The position numbers and the translations under genes are program-made. The notes beneath the pieces are model-generated. The model ran no database searches and was not told where the DNA came from. It was given only the letters and a program-made list of their open reading frames with translations. Source: Arthrobacter sp. EM1 (GTDB lineage: Bacteria > Actinomycetota > Actinomycetes > Actinomycetales > Micrococcaceae). Taken from it: a DNA stretch of 64,000 nucleotides. The DNA lies in NCBI RefSeq assembly GCF_029964055.1, contig NZ_CP124836.1, positions 1,240,001 to 1,304,000 on the forward strand. Direction: 5' to 3'. How positions within the stretch are numbered: position 1 is the stretch's first letter; each line of letters begins with the position of its first letter. Below are positions 15,645 to 24,239 of this stretch, one piece after another.

Positions 15645-17144
15645 ATGAGACGCGCAAAAATTGTGGCCACCTTCGGACCGGCGATCGCGAGCTTTGACAA
15701 CACGCTCGCCGTGCTGGAAGCCGGGGTCGACGTGGCCCGGATGAACATGAGCCACGGAGACTACGCCGTGCACGACAACACATACGAGAACGTCCGCAAG
15801 GCTGCCGGTCAGCTGGGCAAGGCAGTTGCCATCATGGCCGACCTGCAGGGGCCGAAAATCCGCCTCGGCCGGTTTGTGGACGGGCCGCACCTGCTGGCTG
15901 TAGGCGACACCTTCACCATCACCACCGAGGATGTCCCGGGCACCAAGGACATTTGCTCCACGACCCTCAAGACCCTCACCGAGGACGTCAACCCCGGCGA
16001 TGCGCTGCTGATCGACGACGGCAAGGTTGCCCTTCGGGCGATCGACGTCGACGCCGTCAAGGTGGTTGCCCAGGTGATCGTTGGCGGGTACGTCTCGAAC
16101 AACAAGGGCATCAACCTGCCCGGCGTTGCCGTGAACGTCCCGGCACTGAGCGAAAAGGACGAGGACGACCTGCGCTGGGCCATGCGCCGCGGCGTGGACA
16201 TGGTGGCCCTCTCCTTCGTCCGCGATGCCTCGGACATCACCCGCGTCCACGAGATCATGGACGAAGAAGGCCGCCGCGTACCGGTGATCGCCAAGATCGA
16301 GAAGCCCCAGGCCGTTGAGCAGCTCCCGGAGATCATTGACGCGTTCGACGCCATTATGGTGGCCCGTGGCGACCTCGGTGTGGAACTTCCCCTGGAGGAA
16401 GTGCCGATCGTGCAGAAGCGAGCCGTCGAACTTGCACGACGCTGGGCCAAGCCGGTCATCGTGGCAACCCAAGTACTCGAATCCATGATCGACAACCCGC
16501 GCCCGACCCGCGCTGAGGCTTCTGACTGCGCCAACGCAGTGCTCGACGGTGCCGACGCCGTGATGCTCTCTGGCGAGACCAGCGTGGGCAAGTACCCGAT
16601 CGAGACCGTCAAGGTGATGGCCCGGATCATCGAATCAACCGAGGTCCACGGCCTGGAACGCGTCCCCCCGCTGGGCACCAAGCCCAAGACCCGGGGCGGC
16701 GCCATCACCCGTGCCGCCGTCGAAATCGCCGATCAGCTGGATGCGAAGTACATCTGTACCTTCACCCAGTCCGGCGACTCGGCACGGCGTTTGTCGCGCC
16801 TGCGTCCGATCCGTCCGGTGTTCGCCTTCACCCCGGTGGAGCACGTCTGGAACCAGCTGGCGCTCACGTGGGGCATCCAGCCGGTGCTGGTCCCGATGGT
16901 GGGCCACACGGATGAGATGACTGCCCAGGTTGACCGCAGCTTGCTGGACATGGACCTCGTTGACGACGGTGACATGGTGGTTATTGCCGCCGGTTCGCCT
17001 CCCGGAAAGGCCGGTTCCACGAATATGCTGAAGGTACACCGTGTCGGCGACCTCGCGGACGCCGGAAGCCACGGCAACACCGAGGTCACCAAGGACAAGG
17101 TGGGCCCGTGGCCGGAACGGAAGAAGCGGAACAGCAAAATCTAG
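15645..17144 (+). CDS. pyk: Pyruvate kinase
   Basis: Pyruvate kinase makes pyruvate and ATP from phosphoenolpyruvate and ADP. Diagnostic segments are MRRAKIVATFGPA at the N-terminus, the Mg2+/K+ site VARGDLGVELPLEEVP, the catalytic lysine in PVIAKIEKPQ, and MLSGETSVGKYP. The protein is 499 residues, slightly longer than most, with a charged C-tail (DKVGPWPERKKRNSKI). It is separated from gltD by 86 bp, enough for its own promoter, and ends in a strong hairpin terminator. Confidence 0.97.
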   Translation: MRRAKIVATFGPAIASFDNTLAVLEAGVDVARMNMSHGDYAVHDNTYENVRKAAGQLGKAVAIMADLQGPKIRLGRFVDGPHLLAVGDTFTITTEDVPGTKDICSTTLKTLTEDVNPGDALLIDDGKVALRAIDVDAVKVVAQVIVGGYVSNNKGINLPGVAVNVPALSEKDEDDLRWAMRRGVDMVALSFVRDASDITRVHEIMDEEGRRVPVIAKIEKPQAVEQLPEIIDAFDAIMVARGDLGVELPLEEVPIVQKRAVELARRWAKPVIVATQVLESMIDNPRPTRAEASDCANAVLDGADAVMLSGETSVGKYPIETVKVMARIIESTEVHGLERVPPLGTKPKTRGGAITRAAVEIADQLDAKYICTFTQSGDSARRLSRLRPIRPVFAFTPVEHVWNQLALTWGIQPVLVPMVGHTDEMTAQVDRSLLDMDLVDDGDMVVIAAGSPPGKAGSTNMLKVHRVGDLADAGSHGNTEVTKDKVGPWPERKKRNSKI

Positions 17145-17160
17145 TTCCGTCACTGCCGAC

Positions 17161-17201
17161 AAAAGGGAGGGTCCCCGCCACTGGCGGGGACCCTCCCTTT
17201 T
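17161..17201. terminator. Bidirectional rho-independent terminator, pyk / ANTAR regulator
   Basis: A perfect 19-bp inverted repeat: arm 17161-17179 begins AAAAGGGAGGG and ends CCCCGCC, loop ACT, arm 17183-17201 ends CCCTCCCTTTT. With the A-run on one side and the T-run on the other it can terminate both pyk (+) and the converging response regulator (-). This is the clearest terminator in the window. Confidence 0.93.
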
Positions 17202-17236
17202 GTCGTGCGAATCAGGCTATGGTGTTCCCGGCCCGG

Positions 17237-17842
17237 CTAGTTGACCTGGTTGATGATGGTCTCGGCCACCTCACGCATGCTCAGGCGGCGGTCCATCGAG
17301 GTTTTCTGGATCCAACGGAACGCCTCCGGCTCCGTCAGTCCCATCTTGGTGGTCAGGAGGCTCTTGGCGCGCTCCACAAGCTTGCGGGTGGCGAACTGTT
17401 CCTGGAGGTCGGTCACTTCGCTTTCGAGGGCCTTGATCTCCTCGTGGCGGGAGAGTGCGATCTCCAGGGCGGGGATGAGGTCCGCCGGAGTGAAGGGCTT
17501 GACCACGTAGGCCATGGCGCCGGCGTCGCGGGCGCGCTCGACGAGTTCCTTCTGGCTGAATGCGGTGAGCAGGACCACGGGGGCGATCCGGGCCTTGACG
17601 ATTTTCTCAGCAGCGGTGATGCCATCCATGATTGGCATCTTGACGTCCATCAGGACGAGGTCCGGCTTAAGTTCCTCGGCGAGCTGGACGGCCTTTTCGC
17701 CATTGTCCGCTTCACCGACGACGTCGTAGCCTTCACCCCGCAGGATCTCGATGATGTCGAGCCGGATGAGGGTCTCGTCCTCGGCGACAACCACGCGGCG
17801 CGCCGGCTTGGACGTGGTGTTTGACTCCGTCTGTTCTGACAC
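17237..17842 (-). CDS. ANTAR-domain response regulator (PdtaR-like)
   Basis: A 201-residue response regulator. The receiver domain has the acidic pair in VVAEDETLIRLD, the phospho-acceptor Asp66 in LVLMDVKMP and the lysine in YVVKPF. After a short coiled linker the C-terminal ANTAR domain (AKSLLTTKMGLTEPEAFRWIQKTSMDRR) would bind paired RNA hairpins and prevent transcription termination. In relatives such as M. tuberculosis PdtaR the cognate kinase is encoded elsewhere, and none is seen nearby here. The gene converges on pyk and shares its terminator. Family assignment is secure; RNA targets cannot be read from this window. Confidence 0.9.
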   Translation of the reverse strand: MSEQTESNTTSKPARRVVVAEDETLIRLDIIEILRGEGYDVVGEADNGEKAVQLAEELKPDLVLMDVKMPIMDGITAAEKIVKARIAPVVLLTAFSQKELVERARDAGAMAYVVKPFTPADLIPALEIALSRHEEIKALESEVTDLQEQFATRKLVERAKSLLTTKMGLTEPEAFRWIQKTSMDRRLSMREVAETIINQVN

Positions 17843-18046
17843 GGGAACTCCTTGGAAAGGTGCGGCGGGAACTAGACCATCTTAGGTTGTCACCGCTGCG
17901 CTGCTGGGACCGGACATGTTCGATGCGGCGTCACTGGCGCGATTCTGGAATTCAGCCTATCTGCATGTAGAGTAATTTCGCGCACTGGAAGCGATCGCCT
18001 TGCTCACAGCACTGTGTCTCTGCGATTGTTTCCTGGTGTACTCCGC

Positions 18047-18128
18047 GCCCGAGTGGCGGAATTGGCAGACGCGCCGCACTCAAAATGCGGTATCGAAAGG
18101 TGTGTGGGTTCGAGTCCCACCTCGGGCA
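18047..18128 (+). tRNA. tRNA-Leu (anticodon CAA)
   Basis: An 82-base class II tRNA. The acceptor stem pairs GCCCGAG with CTCGGGC (discriminator A at 18128). The anticodon stem is CCGCA/TGCGG around loop CTCAAAA with anticodon CAA. A long variable arm and a GGTTCGAGTCCC T-arm are present; no CCA is encoded. The last 22 bases belong to the 44-bp direct repeat found again at 52998, so this gene was the integration target of the downstream island and remains intact. Confidence 0.96.
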
Positions 18129-18516
18129 CAGTGTTTCCGCAGGTCAGAGGCTTTTGGTGTTTCTTCGTGTGGACAGTGTCCACACTCTCGCCTCTGATCT
18201 GATGTTCCGGATGTGTTGGGTCCCGGATAGACCTATTCGGTTGTGGGGGAGTGGGCTGACTACGGCCGGCCGGTTGCCTCCTTGCGGGGTCTCTGCTGGG
18301 GGTTCATCCTCGTTCGTCCTCCCTTGGGTTTACGCGTACACCATTTCATGGCGGCCAGGGCCGCGTACAACATGACTTGCTGATTATTCTTTAGATCGAC
18401 TTTGGGTTGCGGCCGGTCCGGGTTTTCCGCTCTGATACCAGTTCATGCAGGAATGCGGGGGGAGCGGCATGACATGGCAATTGATCCGGAGCAGACCACG
18501 AGCTCGCTGAGCCTGG
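18107..18516. repeat. Left copy of island-end direct repeat (attL-like core plus arm)
   Basis: The first 44 bases (18107-18150) are identical to 52998-53041 and include the tRNA-Leu 3' end. The following roughly 370 bp match 53042-53410 at about 80% by eye with small indels. A 19-bp perfect palindrome GTGTGGACAGTGTCCACAC sits at 18167-18185 in this copy and at 53061-53079 in the other. A core-only repeat would suggest a single insertion; a conserved arm after each core suggests two related elements in tandem. From here to 18808 no convincing gene was seen. A reverse frame at 18391-18834 has GC-rich third positions in part but no recognised family. Confidence 0.85.
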
Positions 18517-18808
18517 CCAGTCGTTAGGCGGGCCGGCCTCGAGGGCGGGTTGAAGGAACTGGTAGGCCCTGCTGCCATGGCCTTCCCAAAAAGTTAACCG
18601 GCCGCTGCAGCCATCATTGTCCCCGTCATCGCCGCATCCGGCCTCTGGGTATCCTGCATCGCTGTCCTCGCTGTTTTGGCGGTGGGAGCCGGTCCCCGAA
18701 TCCAAAGCCAGCACCCCGATGATCTCTGCCTCCTCCGTCGTTAACGCATGCTGGGCGGGCAGCGCGGCGACGACCCAGAGCGGATCTTGATCGATCACCT
18801 GTGCGATC

Positions 18809-19084
18809 GTGGCGGTCATGGTCCTGGCCGGCAACGACCCCCGGGCCGTCCTGTCGATGCTGGACCTGTCCCGGGCCAGCTACCGGAAAATGTGGCAGAA
18901 CCTCATCTGGGCCACCGGCTACAACATCATCTCCGTCCCCCTCGCCGCCGGTGTGCTGGCCTTCGCCGGAGTCGTCCTCTCCCCCGCCGCGGGAGCGGTA
19001 CTGATGTCCGTCTCCACCATCGTCGTCGCCCTGAACGCACAGCTTCTGCGCCGGCTGAAACTCAATCCCTCCCACGTCCGCTGA
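18809..19084 (+). pseudogene. C-terminal fragment of CopB-type copper P-type ATPase
   Basis: From about 18820 the translation ([20 protein letters not shown] onward) is almost identical to the last 88 residues of the complete CopB-type ATPase at 38918-41047. Only the final two membrane helices remain; the phosphorylation and ATP-binding domains are missing, so it cannot pump. Upstream sequence shows no ATPase homology in any frame. It precedes a DUF6153 gene just as the intact copB does, so it marks the edge of a duplicated copB-DUF6153-F510_1955 module. Confidence 0.88.
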
Positions 19085-19159
19085 GCCCCGGCAGCCGCCC
19101 GGGCCCGTCCCGGGCCGGTAACCTTGAAGCCAACCAGACCGCACGGAAGGAGGAACACC

Positions 19160-19675
19160 ATGACCGCCATCTCAGCCCGGCGTGCCACGGCATTTCTCCG
19201 AGGTGCGGCCCTTCTCGCGGGAACGCTGGCGCTCGTCGCCGGCATTTTGGGGATGCACATCATGACCGGCACGCACGCCATGCCGGCGCCGGCCACCGGT
19301 CATAACACCGGGGCGCTCCATGCCATGCCGGCGTCGGCCACCGGTCATGACACCGGGGCGGCGCTGCCCCACATGCAGGCCCCGGAGCACCGCGGCCACT
19401 TCGCGGACATCACCGCGGTCCCGGGGACCACCGCAGCGCCGGGTATCACGCACGCACCAGGACTGTCATGCGCCGATACGGGCGGGTGCACGATGATCTC
19501 CGCCATGGGCGGGAACTGCGTCCCCTCTCCCGGGAACACGCCACTGGAAGCTCCGCCGCCGGGCACAACGCCCCTGACTTCCAGCGGCGGGCCCATCACC
19601 GGCGATTCCCCTACCGGGTACGGGTTCATTCCGCGAAGTCCTTCTCCGGGCCAACTTTCCATCAGCCGGACGTAA
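19160..19675 (+). CDS. DUF6153 family protein
   Basis: A 171-residue exported or membrane-anchored protein with one N-terminal hydrophobic helix (AALLAGTLALVAGILGMHIM) followed by a His/Met/Pro-rich region, including a short repeat of HAMPAPATGH and HAMPASATGH, and a cysteine pair (CADTGGC). Its paralogue is at 38373-38840, and both end with the same PGQLSISRT/PDQLSISRT tail. The ATG at 19160 has an AAGGAGGAA ribosome-binding site; the open frame from 19124 is an extension. The function is unknown. His and Met richness and the copper neighbourhood suggest extracytoplasmic metal binding, which is inference. Confidence 0.75.
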   Translation: MTAISARRATAFLRGAALLAGTLALVAGILGMHIMTGTHAMPAPATGHNTGALHAMPASATGHDTGAALPHMQAPEHRGHFADITAVPGTTAAPGITHAPGLSCADTGGCTMISAMGGNCVPSPGNTPLEAPPPGTTPLTSSGGPITGDSPTGYGFIPRSPSPGQLSISRT

Positions 19676-19813
19676 ACGGCCAAGCTGCGCCGTATCCTGC
19701 TCGGCGCGCCCCGCTTACCCGATACGCACCTTCCGGCTGTTCAGGCCGGTGATGGGCGTGTTATCCGCAGTCGTGCGACAACGACGATTTGATGATTAAA
19801 GGACTTGAACTCC

Positions 19814-20425
19814 ATGAAGAAAACTCTGACCATTTCTGCCCTTGGAATTGCCGCCGTCATAGCCCTATCGGGCTGCGCGGGGACCTCCGGAAATACACCT
19901 GCCAGCTCCATGCCGGGCATGGGACAAAACGGGATGGGGATGTCCTCCAGTTCAGTCCCGGCTGCCTCGGAACACAACGCGGCGGACAATATGTTCACCC
20001 AAGGGATGATCCCGCATCACGCCCAGGCCGTGGAGATGAGCGACGTGATGCTCAAGAAACAGGGCATGGATGCCCGGATCACCGCTCTCGCCACCAAGAT
20101 TAAGGCCGCGCAGGCACCCGAAATCGAGCAGATGACAGGCTGGCTCAAGACCTGGAACGAACCGGCCCAGATGGCTTCCGGCCATGGCATGGGCGACGGG
20201 ATGATGGGCGATGACGACTTGAAGAAGCTCGACGCCGCTCAGGGAACCGAAGCGGCCAAGCTGTTCCTGGGCGGGATGATCGCCCACCACCAAGGCGCCG
20301 TGACGATGGCCCAGACTGAAATCAGCCAAGGCAAAAACCCCGACGCCATCCAGCTGAGCAAGGCAATCCTGACCTCCCAGACAGCGGAAATCAAGGAAAT
20401 GCAGGACCTGCTGGCCACCCTCTGA
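19814..20425 (+). CDS. DUF305 domain lipoprotein
   Basis: A 203-residue lipoprotein: signal peptide MKKTLTISALGIAAVIALSG with lipobox cysteine at position 21, a Met-rich linker, then DUF305, a ferritin-like helical domain. Its two hallmark motifs are present, GMIPHHAQAVEMS and GMIAHHQGAVTMA. DUF305 proteins are frequent in copper and metal loci and are thought to bind metal, but a reaction is not established. An upstream TTG at 19805 is possible; ATG 19814 has better AAAGGA spacing. A GC-rich hairpin follows the stop. Confidence 0.92.
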   Translation: MKKTLTISALGIAAVIALSGCAGTSGNTPASSMPGMGQNGMGMSSSSVPAASEHNAADNMFTQGMIPHHAQAVEMSDVMLKKQGMDARITALATKIKAAQAPEIEQMTGWLKTWNEPAQMASGHGMGDGMMGDDDLKKLDAAQGTEAAKLFLGGMIAHHQGAVTMAQTEISQGKNPDAIQLSKAILTSQTAEIKEMQDLLATL

Positions 20426-20437
20426 CCGGTGTCCTCC

Positions 20438-20464
20438 GGCGCCGGCCCTTCACGGGCCGGCGCC
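20438..20464 (+). terminator. Hairpin after DUF305 gene
   Basis: A perfect 11-bp stem, GGCGCCGGCCC and GGGCCGGCGCC, around loop TTCAC, beginning 12 bases after the DUF305 stop. There is no T-run, so it is either a GC-rich actinobacterial terminator or an RNA-stabilising element ahead of the next gene at 20505. Confidence 0.55.
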
Positions 20465-20504
20465 AACGCCCTTGCCATGCCCCACCTGAATCCCTGGAGT
20501 CCCC

Positions 20505-21392
20505 ATGCCCCGTCCCTCCCGTCCCCGGCGCCGCGCCGCAGCCGTCCTGGCAGCCGGCGCCAGCCTCATATTTGCCCTCTCGGCGTGCAGTCCCTCCTCC
20601 GGCACGGCAGCACCCTCACCGGCCGGCACCGGCACCGGCCTGCCGGACGCCCATGTTCACGGGCTGAGCGTCAACAGCGAGACCAGCCAGGTGCTGCTGG
20701 CCACGCACGATGGCCTATTTGACGTCACGAAACAACCCGCCACCAAAATCGGCGCCACCAACGACCTGATGGGTTTCACAGGCGGCACGGACCACGGCGT
20801 CCTCTACGCATCCGGACACCCCGGAGAGGGCTCCGACCTGTCCAACCCGATCGGGCTGATCAGATCCACCGACGCCGGTAGAACGTGGGAAACGCTCTCC
20901 CGCCAGGGTGAATCCGACTTCCACGCGCTCACCGCGACCAAATCCAGGATCGTCGGCTTCGACGGCGCACTTCGCACCAGCCCGGACGGCAAGACCTGGA
21001 ACACGGTGGCCGCTGATTTCGTCCCGGCCGTCCTCGCCGGAAACCCCACCAGCGACACCGTACTGGCCACCACCCAGCAAGGGATCCGCCGCTCAACGGA
21101 CGGCGGTCAAACCTGGACCATGGTGGACTCCGGACCCGTGGTCCAGTTTGCCGCCTTCGCCAGCCCCGCCGAGGCGGTCGGAGTCGAACCCGGCGGGACA
21201 GTCCACACCTCCGCAGACGCCGGCGCGACCTGGACCCGAAAAGGCAAAATCCAGGACACGGTCCAGGCAGTGGCGGCAGTGGCGGCAGTGAAAGGCCCGG
21301 ATGAAGGCCTCTGGATCTGGGCCGCCACTGCCAGCGGGCTCGTCGTCTCCACCGACAGCGGAATCACGTTCCGTCCCGCTAATGCCCCCTGA
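20505..21392 (+). CDS. F510_1955 family glycosylhydrolase-like lipoprotein (beta-propeller)
   Basis: A 295-residue lipoprotein with lipobox cysteine 28 (LIFALSAC), then [12 protein letters not shown] and repeated BNR/Asp-box-like turns ([43 protein letters not shown]), the pattern of a sialidase-type beta-propeller. The family name refers to fold; no glycosidase residues could be verified, so a binding or scaffold role is equally likely. Its paralogue is 37345-38232 on the other strand in the long copper operon. The ATG has GGAG five bases upstream. A CsoR-type operator lies just downstream. Confidence 0.85.
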   Translation: MPRPSRPRRRAAAVLAAGASLIFALSACSPSSGTAAPSPAGTGTGLPDAHVHGLSVNSETSQVLLATHDGLFDVTKQPATKIGATNDLMGFTGGTDHGVLYASGHPGEGSDLSNPIGLIRSTDAGRTWETLSRQGESDFHALTATKSRIVGFDGALRTSPDGKTWNTVAADFVPAVLAGNPTSDTVLATTQQGIRRSTDGGQTWTMVDSGPVVQFAAFASPAEAVGVEPGGTVHTSADAGATWTRKGKIQDTVQAVAAVAAVKGPDEGLWIWAATASGLVVSTDSGITFRPANAP

Positions 21393-21457
21393 CCCCAGCG
21401 ATGCGCGACCCGGTCATGGTCCTGTTCGGCGTCTTCATCACGAGAACACAAAACAAT

Positions 21458-21473
21458 ATACCCCCACGGGTAT
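21458..21473 (+). promoter_or_regulatory. CsoR-type copper operator ahead of the SHOCT-MCO operon
   Basis: ATACCCCCACGGGTAT, with inverted arms ATACCC and GGGTAT around CCAC, 70 bp before the SHOCT gene at 21544. It shares its arms with the boxes at 31138, 41550 and 45834. The CsoR encoded at 45480-45803 is the expected repressor, released by Cu(I). Confidence 0.8.
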
Positions 21474-21543
21474 GAGGGTGTAGCCTCATAAATATCACTG
21501 CATGCCGGTCAGTACCGGTTTCGCGGAACAAGGAGACAGGTAA

Positions 21544-21816
21544 ATGATGGGTGGATACGGATCTGACATGGGCTGGGCGTGGATGTTCTGGCTTCTGCTG
21601 ATCGTCGGGGTCCTGCTGCTTGCCGGCCTCGGGATATGGTTCTTTTCGGCCGGCGGGCGCCGCGTCGGATCCGCGGGCTCCCCGGACAGTAGGGGCGCCG
21701 GGCTTGCGGGCAGTGGAGGCACACCCCGGGAGATCCTGGATGAACGCTTCGCCAGGGGCGAGCTGACCGCGGAGGAATACCAGGAACGTCTCAAAATCCT
21801 CAAGGGCGACAGCTGA
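21544..21816 (+). CDS. SHOCT domain membrane protein
   Basis: A 90-residue protein with an N-terminal membrane helix (WMFWLLLIVGVLLLAGLGIW) containing an aromatic cluster, a Gly-rich linker and a C-terminal SHOCT domain (ILDERFARGELTAEEYQERL). SHOCT is a short oligomerisation module. It is the first gene after the CsoR-type box at 21458, and its stop overlaps the multicopper oxidase start by one base (TGATG), so the two are co-translated. A second protein of the same layout lies four genes on. The exact function is unknown; a membrane adaptor for the copper oxidase is inference. Confidence 0.9.
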   Translation: MMGGYGSDMGWAWMFWLLLIVGVLLLAGLGIWFFSAGGRRVGSAGSPDSRGAGLAGSGGTPREILDERFARGELTAEEYQERLKILKGDS

Positions 21817-23279
21817 TGCGGCCTGTCCGCCGACGCACTGCCCTCATTCTGGGGGGCGCCGGAACCACAGCCGCACTGACGGGCGCGGCAGGCCTGTTGT
21901 GGGGCTCCGGATCCGGGTTCCAGCCGGCGGGCGGGCAGGACCTCGGTGAACCCGAGGTCCTCCGCAGCAGCAACGGGATGCTCCAGGTGCACCTAAGAGC
22001 GGCGCAGGGTCAGGCAAGGATCGCCGGTACAAATGCGACCGCGTTGACCTACAACGGGTCGCTGCCCGGCCCGACCATGTTCCTGAGGCCCGGTGACCGG
22101 GTGAACGTGACCTTGGAGAACGGCCTGCGGGATCCGACCAACGTGCACGTCCACGGCCTGCACGTCTCCCCGCAGGGCAACAGCGACAACGTGCTCCTCT
22201 CCGTTGACCCCGGGACGTCCTTCGACTACGAATACCGGCTTCCCGAGGACCACCCTCCTGGCGTGTACTGGTACCACCCCCACCACCATGGCATGGTCGC
22301 TGACCAAGTATTCGGCGGACTGTACGGTGCCATAATCGTCGAGGACCCGCACCCTGTCCCGACCTCACGGGACCGGGTCATGGTCATCTCGGACATCTCG
22401 CTGAACAGCGACGGAAGCATCGCGGCGGTGTCGGCGATGGAGAAAATGATGGGCCGGGAAGGCAGCCTGGTTCTGGTCAACGGCCAATTAAACCCGCAAC
22501 TTTCGGCCAACCCGGCAGAACGCGAGCGGTGGAGGATCATCAACGCCTGCACCTCCCGGTACCTGAACCTGCGTCTGGACGGTCAGCGTCTGCAGCTGCT
22601 TGGACTTGACTCCGGCCGCTATCAGAACCCCCGGGACGTTGAGGAGCTGCTGCTGGCTCCCGGGAACCGGGCCGACCTCCTCGTGACCGCGGCCTCCGGC
22701 ACGGCCGTGCTGCGCACCCTTGCGGTGGACAGGGGAACCGCAGGATCCATGATGGGCGCCAGCACCGGAGGCCAACAGGCCCAGGCCGACCCCAACGGGA
22801 CCGTCCTGGCCACTTACTCGGTCAGCGGCGAACCGGCCCCGTCCGCGGAGCCGCTCCCAGCCCAGGCTGCACCCCGGGACCTGCGGTCCGCTGCGGTCAC
22901 GGCACGGCGGGAACTGACCTTCGCAATGGGAATGGGAATGGGCATGGGGTCGGGAATGAGGTTCACCTTTAACGGCAAACCTTTCGACCCGGCCCGGATT
23001 GACACCACCGTCCCGGCCGGGGCCCTCGAGGAGTGGACGCTGACGAACACCAGCCCCATGGACCACCCTTTCCACCTGCACGTATGGCCCATGCAAATCA
23101 TCGAAACGGCCAGCGGGCCCGTGGCCGATCCCGAGTGGCAGGATGTGGTCAACGTCCCGGCCCGCAGCAGCGTCCGCGTCAGAATCGCGTTCGATGATTT
23201 CACCGGCAAGACCGTCTACCACTGCCATATCCTCGACCACGAGGACAGCGGCATGATGGGCCTCATCGAATCCCGGTGA
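21816..23279 (+). CDS. Multicopper oxidase (three-cupredoxin type)
   Basis: A 487-residue oxidase with a twin-arginine-like export signal (VRRRTALILGG). All four copper-ligand blocks are visible: HVHGLH, WYHPHHHG, HPFHLHVWPMQ and HCHILDHEDSGMM, the last containing the type 1 Cys and axial Met. A Met-rich segment (FAMGMGMGMGSGM) near residue 370 resembles the Cu(I)-recruiting regions of CueO-type enzymes. The expected role is extracytoplasmic oxidation of Cu(I) to Cu(II). It is translationally coupled to the preceding SHOCT gene under a CsoR-type box and is distinct from the oxidases at 34957 and 48825. Confidence 0.95.
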   Translation: MRPVRRRTALILGGAGTTAALTGAAGLLWGSGSGFQPAGGQDLGEPEVLRSSNGMLQVHLRAAQGQARIAGTNATALTYNGSLPGPTMFLRPGDRVNVTLENGLRDPTNVHVHGLHVSPQGNSDNVLLSVDPGTSFDYEYRLPEDHPPGVYWYHPHHHGMVADQVFGGLYGAIIVEDPHPVPTSRDRVMVISDISLNSDGSIAAVSAMEKMMGREGSLVLVNGQLNPQLSANPAERERWRIINACTSRYLNLRLDGQRLQLLGLDSGRYQNPRDVEELLLAPGNRADLLVTAASGTAVLRTLAVDRGTAGSMMGASTGGQQAQADPNGTVLATYSVSGEPAPSAEPLPAQAAPRDLRSAAVTARRELTFAMGMGMGMGSGMRFTFNGKPFDPARIDTTVPAGALEEWTLTNTSPMDHPFHLHVWPMQIIETASGPVADPEWQDVVNVPARSSVRVRIAFDDFTGKTVYHCHILDHEDSGMMGLIESR

Positions 23280-23333
23280 CACCGCGATTCGGCGTCATTG
23301 ACTCACCGTGAAACCCAATGAAGGAGCATAACC

Positions 23334-23744
23334 ATGAGCTACGCACACACCATCACCGTCGCCCTGCCGTACGAGGAAGCGGTGCGCCGGACCAGGGAGG
23401 CACTCCAGGGCCAGGGCTTCGGGGTCCTCTCCGAGATCGATGTCCGCTCAACCTTGGAGGCCAAGCTCGGGGAGGAGAGCGGACAGGCCCTGGGCGACTA
23501 CCTCATCCTGGGCGTCTGCAATCCCGCCTTGGCCCAGCGCGCTCTCACCGCGGAACCGGACATGGGCCTGCTCCTTCCGTGCAACGTCGTCATCCGGCGC
23601 GGCAGCGACGCCGACGAGACCGTCATCCAAACGATCGACCCGCAGACAATGGTCAAGCTCAGCGACGCCCCGGCCGTCGCCCTGGTCGCCGGCGAAGCCG
23701 ATGACCGGCTCCGGGCGGCGCTGAAAGAGCTTCAAACCGCCTGA
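23334..23744 (+). CDS. DUF302 domain-containing protein
   Basis: A complete 136-residue DUF302 protein: MSYAHTITVALPYEEAVRRT, then FGVLSEIDVRSTLEAKL, LGVCNPALAQRAL and LLLPCNVVIRR. There is no signal peptide, so it is probably cytoplasmic. DUF302 proteins commonly accompany copper and redox genes; their activity is not established, although the conserved CNPALA and LPCNV cysteines could bind metal. It lies 54 bp after the oxidase with AAGGAG before the ATG. A degraded DUF302 C-terminus is present at 24954-25217. Confidence 0.92.
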   Translation: MSYAHTITVALPYEEAVRRTREALQGQGFGVLSEIDVRSTLEAKLGEESGQALGDYLILGVCNPALAQRALTAEPDMGLLLPCNVVIRRGSDADETVIQTIDPQTMVKLSDAPAVALVAGEADDRLRAALKELQTA

Positions 23745-23938
23745 GACCCGGCCGCCCTCCGGACCGGAGCCTCATGGGACGCGAAAAAGAGATCATTGTG
23801 TCCGCGTGCACATCGGAGCATGGCTGCCGCCGCCGGCCCCTGAAGCATTCTGTATACACCCGCCATACACCCGCCGGGCCTTTGGGCACTGTTCCGGGAA
23901 GCGGGCCCAACGTAGTTTTCACAACAGGAGGTTCGATC

Positions 23939-24196
23939 ATGATGTATGGCTGGGACGGAAATGGCTGGGGTATCGGCGCATGGGTGGCCATGGCCGTGTT
24001 GATGCTGATTTTCTGGGGCGGGGTGGTGACAGTCGTTGTGCTCCTGCTCCGGCGTCCCCATCCGGGTGAGGGACCGGCCGCACAGCGGCCGCCGCACCAC
24101 GACGCCGAACGTCTTCTCAATGAGCGCTTCGCCCGCGGGGAAATCGACGAGCAGGAGTTCACTGCCCGGCGCACGGCGCTCAGGCACCAGGATTGA
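23939..24196 (+). CDS. SHOCT domain membrane protein (second copy)
   Basis: An 85-residue protein of the same plan as 21544-21816: a short Trp/Gly-rich lead (MYGWDGNGWGIGAW), one membrane helix, a linker and a SHOCT domain (LLNERFARGEIDEQEFTARR). The ATG at 23939 follows AGGAGG with seven-base spacing; the longer open frame from 23774 lacks a ribosome-binding site and family character. The cupredoxin gene follows in another frame. The pair of SHOCT proteins brackets the oxidase and DUF302 genes. Confidence 0.88.
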   Translation: MMYGWDGNGWGIGAWVAMAVLMLIFWGGVVTVVVLLLRRPHPGEGPAAQRPPHHDAERLLNERFARGEIDEQEFTARRTALRHQD

Positions 24197-24239
24197 ACTC
24201 GTTGAGCCGCCGCGGCAGATCATCCTCGGAATCGCATCC

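Noticed and set aside
18000..18202. Two open frames of 62-65 codons over the tRNA-Leu
   Set aside because: They translate the tRNA and its 3' flank. The tRNA structure explains the sequence fully.
18391..18834. A 147-codon reverse frame at the left island end
   Set aside because: It starts inside the copB fragment and runs into the repeated arm. No family or ribosome-binding site, so treated as unsupported, though part of it has GC-rich third positions.
23840..23880. Possible fifth copper box (repeated ATACACCCGCC)
   Set aside because: It lacks the GGGTAT partner arm; it is two direct copies of a short sequence and not an inverted repeat.
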